A stretch of 54,262 nt of DNA from a virus, in IMG/VR virus record IMGVR_UViG_3300025010_001927, positions 1 through 54,262 of that record; one strand, written 5' to 3'. This document shows positions 16,844-25,072 of the stretch, one piece after another; the first letter of the stretch is position 1, and each line of letters opens with the position of its first letter. A program made the position numbers and the translations under genes. The notes below the pieces were generated by a model. That model was not told the origin of the DNA. It did not search any database and saw only the letters and a program-made list of their open reading frames with translations.

Positions 16844-17722
16844 TTAGATTCCTAACCCTCCTAAGGGGCTTTTTGACCCGCTTCCGGCGAGGGCTTTCTG
16901 GATGCGTTTTGTCTCGGCATCCGAGCCATCGGGCTGAGTCGGAGCGCCCGCTCCACTCTCAACTTGAGCCTTTGCTTTTTTAAGTCGGCTCTTTTCTTCA
17001 TCTGATAATTCTTCAGACTCATCTTTAGTGTCGGCATCATCTTTTGCTTTATGCTTGCCGAGAAAAGCATCTACCTGTACACATGCTTCTTTTAAGGAGA
17101 CTGTCGTGCCTTTGGCACTGGCAGCATCCATAATGGTTTGCACCATCTTGCGGTAGTCAGGATCCTGAAGCGGATGTTCTTTCTTGGCTTCAGCGATTTC
17201 TTTTCTGACCGACTCACGAATTTTCTCTTGAACATCAATCGTCTTTTTGACACCTTCATCGATACGGGATATAACCCATTTAGCAAAATCAGAGGGGGTC
17301 ATCTTCTGAAGTTCTTCTGCTGTTGGAAGATCGAGTTTTTCTCCATCGTCTTTTGGCTTTCCACTTTCAGCATCGTCCTTTTTGTCAGGATCTTTGTTCT
17401 CTAGAGCGGCAACACGACTTTCTAAAGTTTCGTATTCTTTAATTACTTCTTCTCGGCTTTTTCCGTTCCAGCGATCTTTGTTCTCTTTATCTTTGCCCTT
17501 ATCTTTCGAATCTTTATTGGCGTTGTCTTCCGAGCCTTCTTCATTTGGCTTTTCTTCTTTATCGGCTTCCGGTTTTGTTTCCTTACCATCAGGCTTATCA
17601 GCAGGTGCGGCACCATTTTTATTCTTTTGATCTTCACCAGAGGAATCCTCCCCGTCATCTAGTGCATCGAGTAGGGCTCGTAGTTCTTCTTGTTCTTTTT
17701 GTTTTAGCTGTTCTTCGTCCAT
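16844..17722 (-). CDS. probable capsid scaffolding protein
   Basis: 292 residues of extreme charge and low complexity: residues ~1-110 are mostly Glu, Asp, Lys, Gly and Asn in tandem (GKETKPEADKEEKPNEEGSE), then coiled-coil helices (~85-110 and ~145-175), and a helical C-terminal half with 'YRKMVQTIMDAASAKGTTVSLKEACVQVDAFLGKHK'. Acidic, helical composition and the position directly before the major capsid gene are typical of scaffolds, which guide head assembly and then leave or are digested. No protease gene is visible in the window, so the scaffold would have to exit intact. Assignment rests on composition and order. Confidence 0.65.
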   Translation of the reverse strand: MDEEQLKQKEQEELRALLDALDDGEDSSGEDQKNKNGAAPADKPDGKETKPEADKEEKPNEEGSEDNANKDSKDKGKDKENKDRWNGKSREEVIKEYETLESRVAALENKDPDKKDDAESGKPKDDGEKLDLPTAEELQKMTPSDFAKWVISRIDEGVKKTIDVQEKIRESVRKEIAEAKKEHPLQDPDYRKMVQTIMDAASAKGTTVSLKEACVQVDAFLGKHKAKDDADTKDESEELSDEEKSRLKKAKAQVESGAGAPTQPDGSDAETKRIQKALAGSGSKSPLGGLGI

Positions 17723-17726
17723 ATGT

Positions 17727-17981
17727 TTATTCCTTCCTCAGGTTTTGAGCTGTCTCATCTCGTTCTTTAATAACGCTGTCGACCATGCTCAAAACTTTCC
17801 TGTATGCCTTGATCATTTGTTTATGCTCAAGGTCTTCTTCTATCGGACAGTCTAATAAATCCTTACTTTCAATCTCTAGCTCCTGATCGATCAGGCTTTT
17901 GATAATGTTCCAGCCTTCGGTTTGGGTCATTTCCCAAACTGCTCGGCCTCGATCAAGTTTTTCGTCAATATTGTCTGTCAT
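17727..17981 (-). CDS. small acidic helical protein, unknown
   Basis: 84 residues, predicted all-helical and acidic, with no recognised motif ('GRAVWEMTQTEGWNIIKSLIDQELEIESKDLL' then 'HKQMIKAYRKVLSMVDSVIKERDETAQNLRKE'). The start ATG at 17981 has no Shine-Dalgarno site but the TATAAAACTATG context seen at several starts in the window. It lies between the 109-residue Pro/Gln-rich gene and the scaffold, with four-base gaps. Small proteins here in other phages are often head-assembly helpers. Confidence 0.5.
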   Translation of the reverse strand: MTDNIDEKLDRGRAVWEMTQTEGWNIIKSLIDQELEIESKDLLDCPIEEDLEHKQMIKAYRKVLSMVDSVIKERDETAQNLRKE

Positions 17982-17985
17982 AGTT

Positions 17986-18312
17986 TTATAAATTCGGATT
18001 GGTCGGAGTTTCTTCTTCCGGTTTGTCCTGGTCCTCTAACTTCATGTTTTTCTTTTGTGCACCCAATCCACCAAGAGGACGAACTTCGTTTTCCTTCATG
18101 TCCTGCAATGTAGCGATTAAGCTATCGAGTACTTCCACAAACGTGGAGTTGCCTTGAAAAAATGTGTTGCGTGCGACAGTAAATAACGAATCAACCTTGT
18201 CCCACATTTGAGCCTCATTTGGTTGAGCTGATGTGCCAGCTTCCGGTGCTTTGCCTACAGGTTTTTGATCCTGTGTTTGCGCGTTTGGTTGTTTGTTTTG
18301 ATTTGGTTCCAT
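17986..18312 (-). CDS. small Pro/Gln-rich head-region protein, unknown
   Basis: Starting at the ATG at 18312 (AAGGAAAGC site upstream, just after the previous stop) gives 108 residues. The first ~40 are Asn/Gln/Pro-rich and disordered, then an amphipathic helix (~45-85: 'DKVDSLFTVARNTFFQGNSTFVEVLDSLIATLQDM') and a Lys/Glu tail. No family recognised. It belongs to the capsid operon by spacing and strand. Confidence 0.5.
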   Translation of the reverse strand: MEPNQNKQPNAQTQDQKPVGKAPEAGTSAQPNEAQMWDKVDSLFTVARNTFFQGNSTFVEVLDSLIATLQDMKENEVRPLGGLGAQKKNMKLEDQDKPEEETPTNPNL

Positions 18313-18320
18313 AGCTTTCC

Positions 18321-18719
18321 TTAGGTAATTGGGAACGGCCTTTGTGCGTCCCACAATAATGTTCCGACATATGCCTCTGCTGAAGGTGCTGATCCAGCAG
18401 TAATGGTTACCACTGCTCGTAGATATCGTTTCTTGCGTTCAATTTGCACCTTGTAGCCTGTATCTTCAGCAACAGTGATTTCCTCTCCACCTTTGGCTAC
18501 AGTCACTCCAGAGGCAAAGGTTGAAGAGTCTGATTCTTCGATCTTCACTTTGGTGGAGGTTTGGTCGCCAAGATCTCCGATGGCAATGTCAATAAGACCG
18601 GAGTCGTAGGCTGGTCGGCCGGAGAGAAATGTATCGACTGCCGCACCTGCTGTAGTTTCAGTGATCACTCCGATAGGGAGAAGAGTAGCTGGATGTATGT
18701 TCTGATTAAGTGTTTTCAT
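18321..18719 (-). CDS. beta-rich head protein, possible decoration protein; first gene of the capsid operon
   Basis: 132 residues of mainly beta character with Thr/Val/Gly-rich strands ('TKVKIEESDSSTFASGVTVAKGGEEITV', 'YKVQIERKKRYLRAVVTITAGSAPSAEAYVGTLLWD'). The last segment resembles 'ylR.vvt..g.s.p.a.....vl' seen in small phage head proteins. It is the first gene after the leader hairpin at 18755-18831 and its ATG at 18719 lies about 35 bases beyond the T run of that hairpin. Head decoration is the likeliest role, but not proven. Confidence 0.5.
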   Translation of the reverse strand: MKTLNQNIHPATLLPIGVITETTAGAAVDTFLSGRPAYDSGLIDIAIGDLGDQTSTKVKIEESDSSTFASGVTVAKGGEEITVAEDTGYKVQIERKKRYLRAVVTITAGSAPSAEAYVGTLLWDAQRPFPIT

Positions 18720-18754
18720 TTTTATTTCAGGTTTGGTTATTTAAGAAACCAACT

Positions 18755-18831
18755 AAAAAGGGCTGCAACTTCTAAACACACGCATAGTTGGCGTATATTC
18801 AAAAGTCACAGCCCCGATTGTTTCGTTAGGC
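18755..18831 (-). promoter_or_regulatory. conserved leader hairpin of the capsid operon
   Basis: On the minus strand the element begins GCCTAACGAA, then ATCGGGGCTG, a ~43-base loop that holds a second small hairpin (ACGC/GCGT, 18780-18794), then CAGCCC followed by five T. A sister element at 26978-27047 shares the GCCTAAC motif, the nine-base spacer (seven identical) and the GGGGCT stem. It lies in the divergent region between PadR and the capsid operon, so it cannot merely end an adjacent minus-strand gene. Attenuator, terminator of read-through from the portal, or recombination-site role are all possible. Confidence 0.6.
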
Positions 18832-18918
18832 TTTACTTCCTAATAGCTACAGTCTAGTAAAGGGAAGAATGGTTCGCAATAAACTTTGTGGTTATTTGTG
18901 TTTACTTATGTTACTGGT

Positions 18919-18950
18919 ATTGACTTCAGATAACGAATTCCGATATCATG
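18919..18950 (+). promoter_or_regulatory. promoter of the PadR-arsenate reductase operon
   Basis: TTGACT, an 18-base spacer and TATCAT on the plus strand end only about six bases before the ATG at 18956. Transcription would then start at or next to the start codon, giving a leaderless mRNA. A GATATC palindrome overlaps the -10 box and could be the PadR operator. Confidence 0.5.
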
Positions 18951-18955
18951 AATGT

Positions 18956-19255
18956 ATGCTTACTCAGGACTTCTTTCGCGGATTTATCAAACTGCATATT
19001 CTTCACCATGCTTCTAAGGAAGCTATATATGGTATTTGGATTATTGAAGAACTGGGCAGACATGGCTACAAGCTAAGTCCTGGGACTCTCTATCCGATCC
19101 TGCACTCCTTAGAAAAAGATCGCTTACTTAAATCTGAAGATAAAACTGTAGAAGGGAAGGTTCGCAAGTATTACAAACTTACTTCAGAGGGAAAAAGAAG
19201 GCTTGAAGAATCGAAATTGAAAGTAAGAGAGTTAGTCGATGAGCTGTATGAATAA
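18956..19255 (+). CDS. PadR-family transcriptional regulator
   Basis: ATG 18956 gives 99 residues and a complete PadR winged helix: 'FIKLHILHHASKEAIYGIWIIEELGRHGYKLSPGTLYPILHSLEKDRLL' (recognition helix 'SPGTLYPILHSLE') and the wing 'KVRKYYKLTSEGKRRLEE'. A longer frame starting at 18869 adds a hydrophobic stretch that does not fit the family and overlaps the promoter. PadR proteins repress small stress operons until a ligand binds. It heads a rightward cluster (ArsC, P-type ATPase, DsrE, PAP2), overlaps none by chance and probably senses the ion or toxicant that the cluster handles. Confidence 0.85.
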   Translation: MLTQDFFRGFIKLHILHHASKEAIYGIWIIEELGRHGYKLSPGTLYPILHSLEKDRLLKSEDKTVEGKVRKYYKLTSEGKRRLEESKLKVRELVDELYE

Positions 19256-19274
19256 TCTTTTAACCAGAAGCAAT

Positions 19275-19709
19275 ATGAAAAAAATCTTATTCCTTTGTAC
19301 CCACAACTCAGCTCGCTCTCAAATGGCTGAAGGTTTATTGCGTGAATTGGGAAAAGATAAATATCAAGTCTTCTCAGCTGGAACAGAGGCGGCCATTGTT
19401 CGTCCGCAAGCTATTGCGGTGATGAAAGAATTAGGGATTGATATCTCTCACCAAAGGTCCAAAACTTTTCATCGATTTTTTCATGAGAATTTTGATGAGG
19501 TGATCACAGTCTGCGACCAAGCAAATGAGAGTTGCCCCGTCTTCCCAAATGCCCAGAAGAGAACTCATTGGAGCTTTCCTGATCCATCGAAGGCAGAGGG
19601 AACAGATGAAGAAATTATGTCTGTTTATCGAAAAGTAAGAGACTCAATAAAACAGAAAATTAAGTCGGAACTACTTACCAAAAAACTAGTAGAAAGTAAA
19701 ATACTATGA
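19275..19709 (+). CDS. arsC: arsenate reductase, thioredoxin-coupled ArsC type (LMW phosphatase fold)
   Basis: From ATG 19275 the protein has 144 residues. It shows the P-loop CxxxxxR near the N terminus ('LCTHNSARSQMAEG'), the distal redox Cys pair 'VCDQANESCPVF' and the Asp loop 'WSFPDPSKAEGTDEE'. Three cysteines in this layout mark the thioredoxin-linked arsenate reductases related to low-molecular-weight protein phosphatases, which reduce arsenate to arsenite. A phosphatase without reductase activity is less likely given the Cys pair. No arsenite efflux pump (ArsB/Acr3) is adjacent; the next gene, overlapping by four bases, is a P-type ATPase. The longer frame from 19239 overlaps padR. 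Confidence 0.85.
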   Translation: MKKILFLCTHNSARSQMAEGLLRELGKDKYQVFSAGTEAAIVRPQAIAVMKELGIDISHQRSKTFHRFFHENFDEVITVCDQANESCPVFPNAQKRTHWSFPDPSKAEGTDEEIMSVYRKVRDSIKQKIKSELLTKKLVESKIL

Positions 19710-22231
19710 AAATCTTAATTAACTGGTGGTCTCAACCACTCAACAAATTAATAAAGACGCTGGATATTAACAAAGATGGAGGGCTTACTAGTAGCCAGGT
19801 AAAGGAAAATAAAGTTTCCTACGGTGCTAATACCCTGACTGAAATTAAACCTGCTGGCGTAGCAGAGTTGATTCTTGAGGGTGTAAAAGAACCGATGATG
19901 ATTGTGCTTCTTTCTATCGGAGGCATATCACTTTTATTCGGCAAGCCGGTTGAAGCACTGGTTATGGCGTTTGTAGTTGCAGCATATATCGGGGTTGAAT
20001 TTATCAATAAGTTTAGAACCGATAGAACCATGGCGAGTTTGCGAGAACTGACCGAGCCGACCACGAAAGTTCTACGCGATGGCAAGCATCAGGAAATTCC
20101 AACAGGCGAAGTAGTCGTGGGAGATGTTGTTATTCTCACAGAAGGTGTTAGGGTACCGGCCGACATAAGGCTCATTGAGTCGTTTGGTTTGATCGTAAAT
20201 GAAGCCTCGTTAACCGGTGAGTCGCTTCCTGTCAAGAAAGACACAAGAGCTGCAGTAAAAGAAGTTACTCCGTTGGCCGAACGGTTGAACTCTGTATTTT
20301 CAGGAACAACCATACTTTCTGGTGAAGGTACGGGGATTGTGATGGCTGTAGGAGAAAAAAGCCAGTTAGGAACTATCGCCACGGAAGTTCAAGCGCAACG
20401 AAAAGAAAAAACCTATATCCAAAATGCCATGACCAAACTGGCTAAAACCCTGGCAGTGTTGGCCATTGTCGTCAGTATTATCATTCCCACGGTTGGTTTT
20501 CTTCGGGGACAGAGCTTTGAGGAAATGGTACTAACTTGGCTGGCTCTAACTTTTCTAATGATCCCTGGTCAGCCTCCGGTCATTATTACGATGTCACTAG
20601 CCTTGGCTTCCTTCGCCTTGGCGAAGAGTAAGTTAGTTGTCAAACGTTTGCGTGGGGTTGAAATCCTTGGGCAAGTCACTGTCATCGTGACTGATAAAAC
20701 GGGGACCATTACCGAAAATAAAATGCAGGCAGATACCTTTATTTTAGAAGATGGAAAACAAGTTAAACCACAGCAGTTGTCAAAAGAAGTGTCCGGTAAG
20801 ATTGCACTCTGCCTCCCTCAATATTCTAACGACCCCACCGATAAAGCGGTTTTGGAAATAGTAACGGGAATCGAAAGAGAGGCTGAATATGTCTCTTTAG
20901 AAGGTTTTGCAGAAAACAAACCCTGGCGAACGATGATATATAAACAGAAAGGGTTAAAAATCTTTGCTTTTGCTGGTGAGCCGGAAGCGATTATCCGCTC
21001 GACCAATCTGTCTGAAACCAGAAAAACCCAGCTACTGGATACTCTCAAATCAGAAACCAATAAGGGCAACAGGGTTGTTGCGTACGCGTACAAAGAAAAT
21101 GGCGATCAATCTTTACAAAAAACCCAGTTTTTAGTATTGGCAGTTTTATCTGATCCAATTCGTCCAGGAGTAAAAGAAGCACTGGCTAAACTTGGGAGAG
21201 CAGGAATTGATACCTATATCGTCACCGGAGACCATCCCACAACCGCACGCACTATCGCGCAAACAATTGGTTTACAAAGTGATGTATTGCAGGGATCGGA
21301 GATTGAGACATTGAGCGACAATGATTTGACAGAAAAGCTGTTAACAACACGAGTATTCGCCCGTATCTCTCCCTCTCAAAAAAAACGTTTGGTTACTCTT
21401 CTGAAAAAACATGGTGAAACCGTTGCCGTCATAGGTGACGGAGTCAACGATGCCCCAGCACTTAAAGCAGGAAGTGTGGGGATTGCCATGGGTGAAATTG
21501 GCACAGATTTGGCCAAGGAAACGGCAGACTTAGTCTTAACAGACGATAACTATGTGCATTTACCAGAAGCAATTAGGCTGGGTCGCAAGGCGTTGGATAA
21601 CTTCAGAAAAGGATTAACCTATTATCTTTCTGCCAAGGCTATTCTGTTATCAATTTTTATTGTTCCTCTTGCTCTCGGGATTCCCTTTCCCTTTGCTCCA
21701 ATTATGATTATCCTCACCGAGCTATTAATGGATCTGGCCTCATCGACTATTTTTGTCACTGAGTCTGTTGAACCCGATGTTTTGCATAGAGAGCCACAAA
21801 AGATTACCAACTTCCTAAGCAAAACTGTAGCTCTACGAATTCTCAGAAATGGTGCTTTATTGGCCGTAGGAATATTGATTATCTATCTCTGGCTGTATTA
21901 TCAAACCAATGATGTTGTGCTGGCACAAACAGCAGCATTCGTCACTTGGTTATTGGGACATATTATGTTAGCGCTCAATCTTAAACAGGAGAAACTCTCT
22001 TTACTCAAGCAAGGCATTTTCTCAAATCGCTTCGGTTCTTTCTGGCTTGTTGGAATGATTCTACTGTCACTTTCCATCACATTTCTCAAACCGCTTTATC
22101 CCTTTGTGCACACGACATCCATTCCTGTACATGTCTGGGTTGGAATTCTTGCTGTTGTTATAGCTTCAACCTGGTGGATCGAAGTAGTTAAATTAGTACA
22201 AAGCAAAAATTTGATATCTGAAAGGAGATAA
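19706..22231 (+). CDS. P-type cation-transporting ATPase (P2/P3-like)
   Basis: 841 residues with all P-type landmarks: N-terminal cation-ATPase helix region, actuator TGES at 170-173, phosphorylation motif D330-KTGT, and hinge GDGVNDAP at 577-582. About ten membrane helices are expected: two near 58-95, two near 240-300, and six C-terminal. There is no N-terminal CxxC metal-binding domain and no CPC motif; the membrane motif before D330 is 'IPGQPPVI', unlike the CPx of heavy-metal pumps, so Cu/Cd/Zn export is unlikely. It more resembles Ca2+/Mg2+ or H+ type pumps. It overlaps arsC by four bases. Confidence 0.85.
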   Translation: MKILINWWSQPLNKLIKTLDINKDGGLTSSQVKENKVSYGANTLTEIKPAGVAELILEGVKEPMMIVLLSIGGISLLFGKPVEALVMAFVVAAYIGVEFINKFRTDRTMASLRELTEPTTKVLRDGKHQEIPTGEVVVGDVVILTEGVRVPADIRLIESFGLIVNEASLTGESLPVKKDTRAAVKEVTPLAERLNSVFSGTTILSGEGTGIVMAVGEKSQLGTIATEVQAQRKEKTYIQNAMTKLAKTLAVLAIVVSIIIPTVGFLRGQSFEEMVLTWLALTFLMIPGQPPVIITMSLALASFALAKSKLVVKRLRGVEILGQVTVIVTDKTGTITENKMQADTFILEDGKQVKPQQLSKEVSGKIALCLPQYSNDPTDKAVLEIVTGIEREAEYVSLEGFAENKPWRTMIYKQKGLKIFAFAGEPEAIIRSTNLSETRKTQLLDTLKSETNKGNRVVAYAYKENGDQSLQKTQFLVLAVLSDPIRPGVKEALAKLGRAGIDTYIVTGDHPTTARTIAQTIGLQSDVLQGSEIETLSDNDLTEKLLTTRVFARISPSQKKRLVTLLKKHGETVAVIGDGVNDAPALKAGSVGIAMGEIGTDLAKETADLVLTDDNYVHLPEAIRLGRKALDNFRKGLTYYLSAKAILLSIFIVPLALGIPFPFAPIMIILTELLMDLASSTIFVTESVEPDVLHREPQKITNFLSKTVALRILRNGALLAVGILIIYLWLYYQTNDVVLAQTAAFVTWLLGHIMLALNLKQEKLSLLKQGIFSNRFGSFWLVGMILLSLSITFLKPLYPFVHTTSIPVHVWVGILAVVIASTWWIEVVKLVQSKNLISERR

Positions 22232-22238
22232 AATTAAA

Positions 22239-22562
22239 ATGAAATTGTCGATTATTCTCACTACCAACAAAGCAGAAACAAACTGGAATGCACTAAGATT
22301 AGCAAATCTAGCCATAAAAAAGGGTGATGACGTAAGTATATTTTTATTGGGAGAAGGAGTGGAATACGAAAAGACCGGGACCGATAAATTCAATATTAAA
22401 GAACAAATCGAGGCATTTCTTAAAACAGACAAATCTAAAATTATTGCCTGTGGAACTTGTATGAAATTAAGAGAGCAAGGCAGCACAGAGACTTGTCCGA
22501 TCGGAGGGCTTGAGGACTTGTATTCTTTAGTGGCAGAGGGTGACAAGGTTTTAGTTTTTTAG
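22239..22562 (+). CDS. DsrE/DsrF-like small sulfur-relay family protein
   Basis: 107 residues with a DsrE-type Rossmann-like fold: 'LSIILTTNKAETNWNALRLANLAIKKGDDVSIFLLGEGVEY', a central region, and 'IIACGTCMKLREQG'. The Cys in CGTC is where DsrE/TusD proteins carry persulfide. An AAAGGAG site precedes ATG 22239, seven bases after the ATPase stop. In an operon with ArsC and a pump it may handle thiol- or persulfide-linked detoxification, which is inferred. Confidence 0.75.
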   Translation: MKLSIILTTNKAETNWNALRLANLAIKKGDDVSIFLLGEGVEYEKTGTDKFNIKEQIEAFLKTDKSKIIACGTCMKLREQGSTETCPIGGLEDLYSLVAEGDKVLVF

Positions 22563-22576
22563 ATTGGAAATAAATT

Positions 22577-23128
22577 GTGTTTGATACAACCATTTTTAAC
22601 CAGATTATTATTTTCTTTGCACAGCATTTATTTTGGGTTAGCCTTATTGCCTATTTTGGTTTTACCCTCTATCTAGGGAAGAAGAAAAGTGTGTTAATTC
22701 CGTTTCTACTTCTGAGTAGTTTGGTGTTCTCAGGAACTTTTTTACTATCTAGGCTATTAAGCTTCTTTATTAAGATCCCTCGTCCGTTTGTGGCTGATAG
22801 CATTAATCCGCTTTTCCCCCATGTCATAGACAATGGGTTTCCTTCAGATCACACCCTCCTAACAGCCACAATTGCTGCTAGCGTGTTCGTTTTCAACAAG
22901 AAACTGGGAAGTCTATTGTTCGTTTTAACAGCCTTTGTGGGTTTGGCCAGAGTGATTGCCGGTGTCCATCATATATCTGACATAGTTGGCGCAATTATAA
23001 TTTCAATATTGATTGCGAACTTAGTTTACTCTGCTATAAAAAATATAAACCAAACCAAATTTAAAACTCTTAATCAATTAATTTTGTCATCTCGCAAGAT
23101 TATCAATAGACCCACTAGCTCTCCATAA
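22577..23128 (+). CDS. PAP2-family membrane phosphatase (BcrC-like)
   Basis: 183 residues with about five membrane helices and the three PAP2 motifs: 'KIPRP' (motif 1), 'PSDH' (motif 2) and 'ARVIAGVHHISDIVG' (motif 3). BcrC-like enzymes dephosphorylate undecaprenyl pyrophosphate outside the cell and can give bacitracin resistance; phosphatidate phosphatase is the alternative. The start codon is GTG at 22577, 14 bases after the DsrE-like stop. It is the last gene of the PadR-led cluster; its basic tail (KSAIKNINQTKFK...) faces the cytoplasm. Confidence 0.85.
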   Translation: MFDTTIFNQIIIFFAQHLFWVSLIAYFGFTLYLGKKKSVLIPFLLLSSLVFSGTFLLSRLLSFFIKIPRPFVADSINPLFPHVIDNGFPSDHTLLTATIAASVFVFNKKLGSLLFVLTAFVGLARVIAGVHHISDIVGAIIISILIANLVYSAIKNINQTKFKTLNQLILSSRKIINRPTSSP

Positions 23129-23190
23129 TATGAGCAGCTTTTGTTTCACAGGATGTACTTAGATTTCATAAAGAAGATTTCGAAAAAGTC

Positions 23191-24774
23191 TTACAGAAAC
23201 TGAGAAGTATCTACAGGCATATCCAATATTAACTTTCCATTCGCTTTCTTTTTCTTTTCTTCCTCAGTATTTACAAAATTAATCAGGTAAATAATTGCTG
23301 CCTTGGTTAGTCGCGTCAGACCTACTGTTTCCTGAAGAAGAGTATCGGAGTCAATGTTGAGCTTATCTGTATTATCGTTAACACTCGTAATTAGCGAGTC
23401 AAAAACGATTAACCTCCTGTGTGTGAGGGCATTCCTGATATCTTGAATTCTTCTATATCGATTTTGTTTAAAATCACGATAAACGTCATAAAGAGCATAC
23501 AGGCTTTGGTTTTCTGAGTTGAGAATTTCTTTTCTAATAACACCTTTCTCTTCCCAGATTGAAGCTGTTCCTCCAGTCCGCCTTAATGAATCGAAATATA
23601 TATCATTTTCATTGAACCCAAGTTTGTAGTAGTCATTAATAAACACTGCGATTTTATCTAATATGTTGAATGCGTCTTTAAATGCTGATTTCAACAAACC
23701 GGTGTAGAGATTAAATTGTGAGTAGTCCAAAGCATATACATAGCTGGTTCTTTTGCTAATGTTATCGAAGGCTTTTTGTTTGTATTGTGATTGAACCAGA
23801 TTTAACCTGGCTACGGCATAGTCTTCTTTAATCTGATTGAGCTGCTTTGCAAAGTAATAAAACGTATCGTTATCATCCAACTTTGTAATTAATCTGATAA
23901 AGACAGGATCCTCTATAGCAGCTTCGCAGTGATCATCATGAATATGGAAGTTTAGAAACAACCCTTCCTGACTGCAAAAGTCTAAATAGTATTTTTCAAA
24001 CTTGGTAAGCCCTTTGGTTTCATAACGGGGGTGTTTAATATTTCTTTTGAGTAATGATTTGTCCTGAAAACGAGATTCAATATAGGTGAGTTCACGTTCG
24101 AAAGCTTTCTTTGCTTCAAGCCCACCAACCTGTACTAGTTTTGGATCATCCAGAACCGATTTAATATCCTGGTAAGCCGTAACATATATCGAAGCTCGAT
24201 ACTTGTCGGAAATATCGGCAAATGTCCGAAGAGCTTTGGCTCTATTTGCCACTGCCATAGGGAAATTTTTACTCAAACGAAGAGCCTCGTTATAAGCGTG
24301 AATTGCCTCAATTCCTCTACCAAACGTGTCTAGACTGTTACCCAAGTTAACTAGTAATTGTACTTTCAGGCTTGGGTCATCAATTTCAATATCAGTAGCC
24401 AGAAGTAAGTGATATTTTGTTTGTAAAAGGTTTTCGCTTTGAGGTATGGTCCGGTCTACAACACCACCCATTCTCTCTGTAAGTTGATACAAACATGTGT
24501 GTCCATTTGCCAGGCAGTAGCGGAGGTAGGCCTGCGTCTTGTTGTTCTTTGTTTTTGATAGTGTCATTTCACCAAGATCAATACCTTCTCTGATGATTTT
24601 TTCGTCTCTGAGATCATTACCTATATCAACCAGAAAACCAGGTTTATAAAATATTAGGTTTTTGTCGTCAGAGTTTTCCCTTTCGAATTCTATTAGTCTC
24701 TCAAGTGCTTTTTTTGATTCGCCAGAATTGATAAGTAGGGAGATTGTTTGGAGTGAAAGTGTTACTTTATCCAT
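23191..24774 (-). CDS. TPR protein with LA2681-like HEPN domain (predicted ribonuclease effector)
   Basis: ATG 24774, one base after the upstream stop, gives 527 residues. Residues ~1-230 are tetratricopeptide-like helical repeats ('VQLLVNLGNSLDTFGRGIEAIHAYNEAL', 'AVANRAKALRTFADISDKY'). The second half ('YYLDFCSQEGLFLNFHIHDD' onwards) resembles the LA2681-like HEPN family, and the HEPN ribonuclease signature R-x4-H is present as R447-NALT-H452. HEPN proteins are RNases in abortive infection and toxin systems. The TPR part may sense phage or peptide signals. It is coupled to the small membrane protein just upstream. Function is by family and not shown. Confidence 0.7.
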   Translation of the reverse strand: MDKVTLSLQTISLLINSGESKKALERLIEFERENSDDKNLIFYKPGFLVDIGNDLRDEKIIREGIDLGEMTLSKTKNNKTQAYLRYCLANGHTCLYQLTERMGGVVDRTIPQSENLLQTKYHLLLATDIEIDDPSLKVQLLVNLGNSLDTFGRGIEAIHAYNEALRLSKNFPMAVANRAKALRTFADISDKYRASIYVTAYQDIKSVLDDPKLVQVGGLEAKKAFERELTYIESRFQDKSLLKRNIKHPRYETKGLTKFEKYYLDFCSQEGLFLNFHIHDDHCEAAIEDPVFIRLITKLDDNDTFYYFAKQLNQIKEDYAVARLNLVQSQYKQKAFDNISKRTSYVYALDYSQFNLYTGLLKSAFKDAFNILDKIAVFINDYYKLGFNENDIYFDSLRRTGGTASIWEEKGVIRKEILNSENQSLYALYDVYRDFKQNRYRRIQDIRNALTHRRLIVFDSLITSVNDNTDKLNIDSDTLLQETVGLTRLTKAAIIYLINFVNTEEEKKKKANGKLILDMPVDTSQFL

Positions 24775-24775
24775 G

Positions 24776-25027
24776 TTATTTATTAATGCTTTTGTAACAG
24801 TCATTTGTAAACTTTGTTTCGTCATCAATTAGCCTTTTCCATTCGTCTGATCCGAAGTCAGTTATTCCCAGGTCTTTTTTTTCTATCTCTAGATAAGTTG
24901 CTCCAAGTTCTGCACAATTCTTAGGACCCGGATTACTGGCAAGTAGATACCCAACGAACGCTCCAACTAAAATCATTATGGCGGAGATCAAGAAAACCAT
25001 TGGAAATCCTACATTTCTTACTTTCAT
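24776..25027 (-). CDS. small single-pass membrane protein paired with the HEPN gene
   Basis: 83 residues: a short N terminus, one long membrane helix at ~7-29 ('GFPMVFLISAIMILVGAFVGYLLAS'), then an outside or cytoplasmic tail of ~50 with two Cys (Cys38 in 'PKNCAELG', Cys78 in 'TNDCYKSINK') that could form a disulfide. No signal cleavage site is obvious, so it is an anchor. The stop is immediately followed by the HEPN start (TAA-C-ATG). It may restrain or localise the HEPN protein. No family recognised. Confidence 0.6.
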   Translation of the reverse strand: MKVRNVGFPMVFLISAIMILVGAFVGYLLASNPGPKNCAELGATYLEIEKKDLGITDFGSDEWKRLIDDETKFTNDCYKSINK

Positions 25028-25072
25028 GAGTTTAATTATATTGGGTTAGAGCTGAAAATCAAAACGAAGTGC

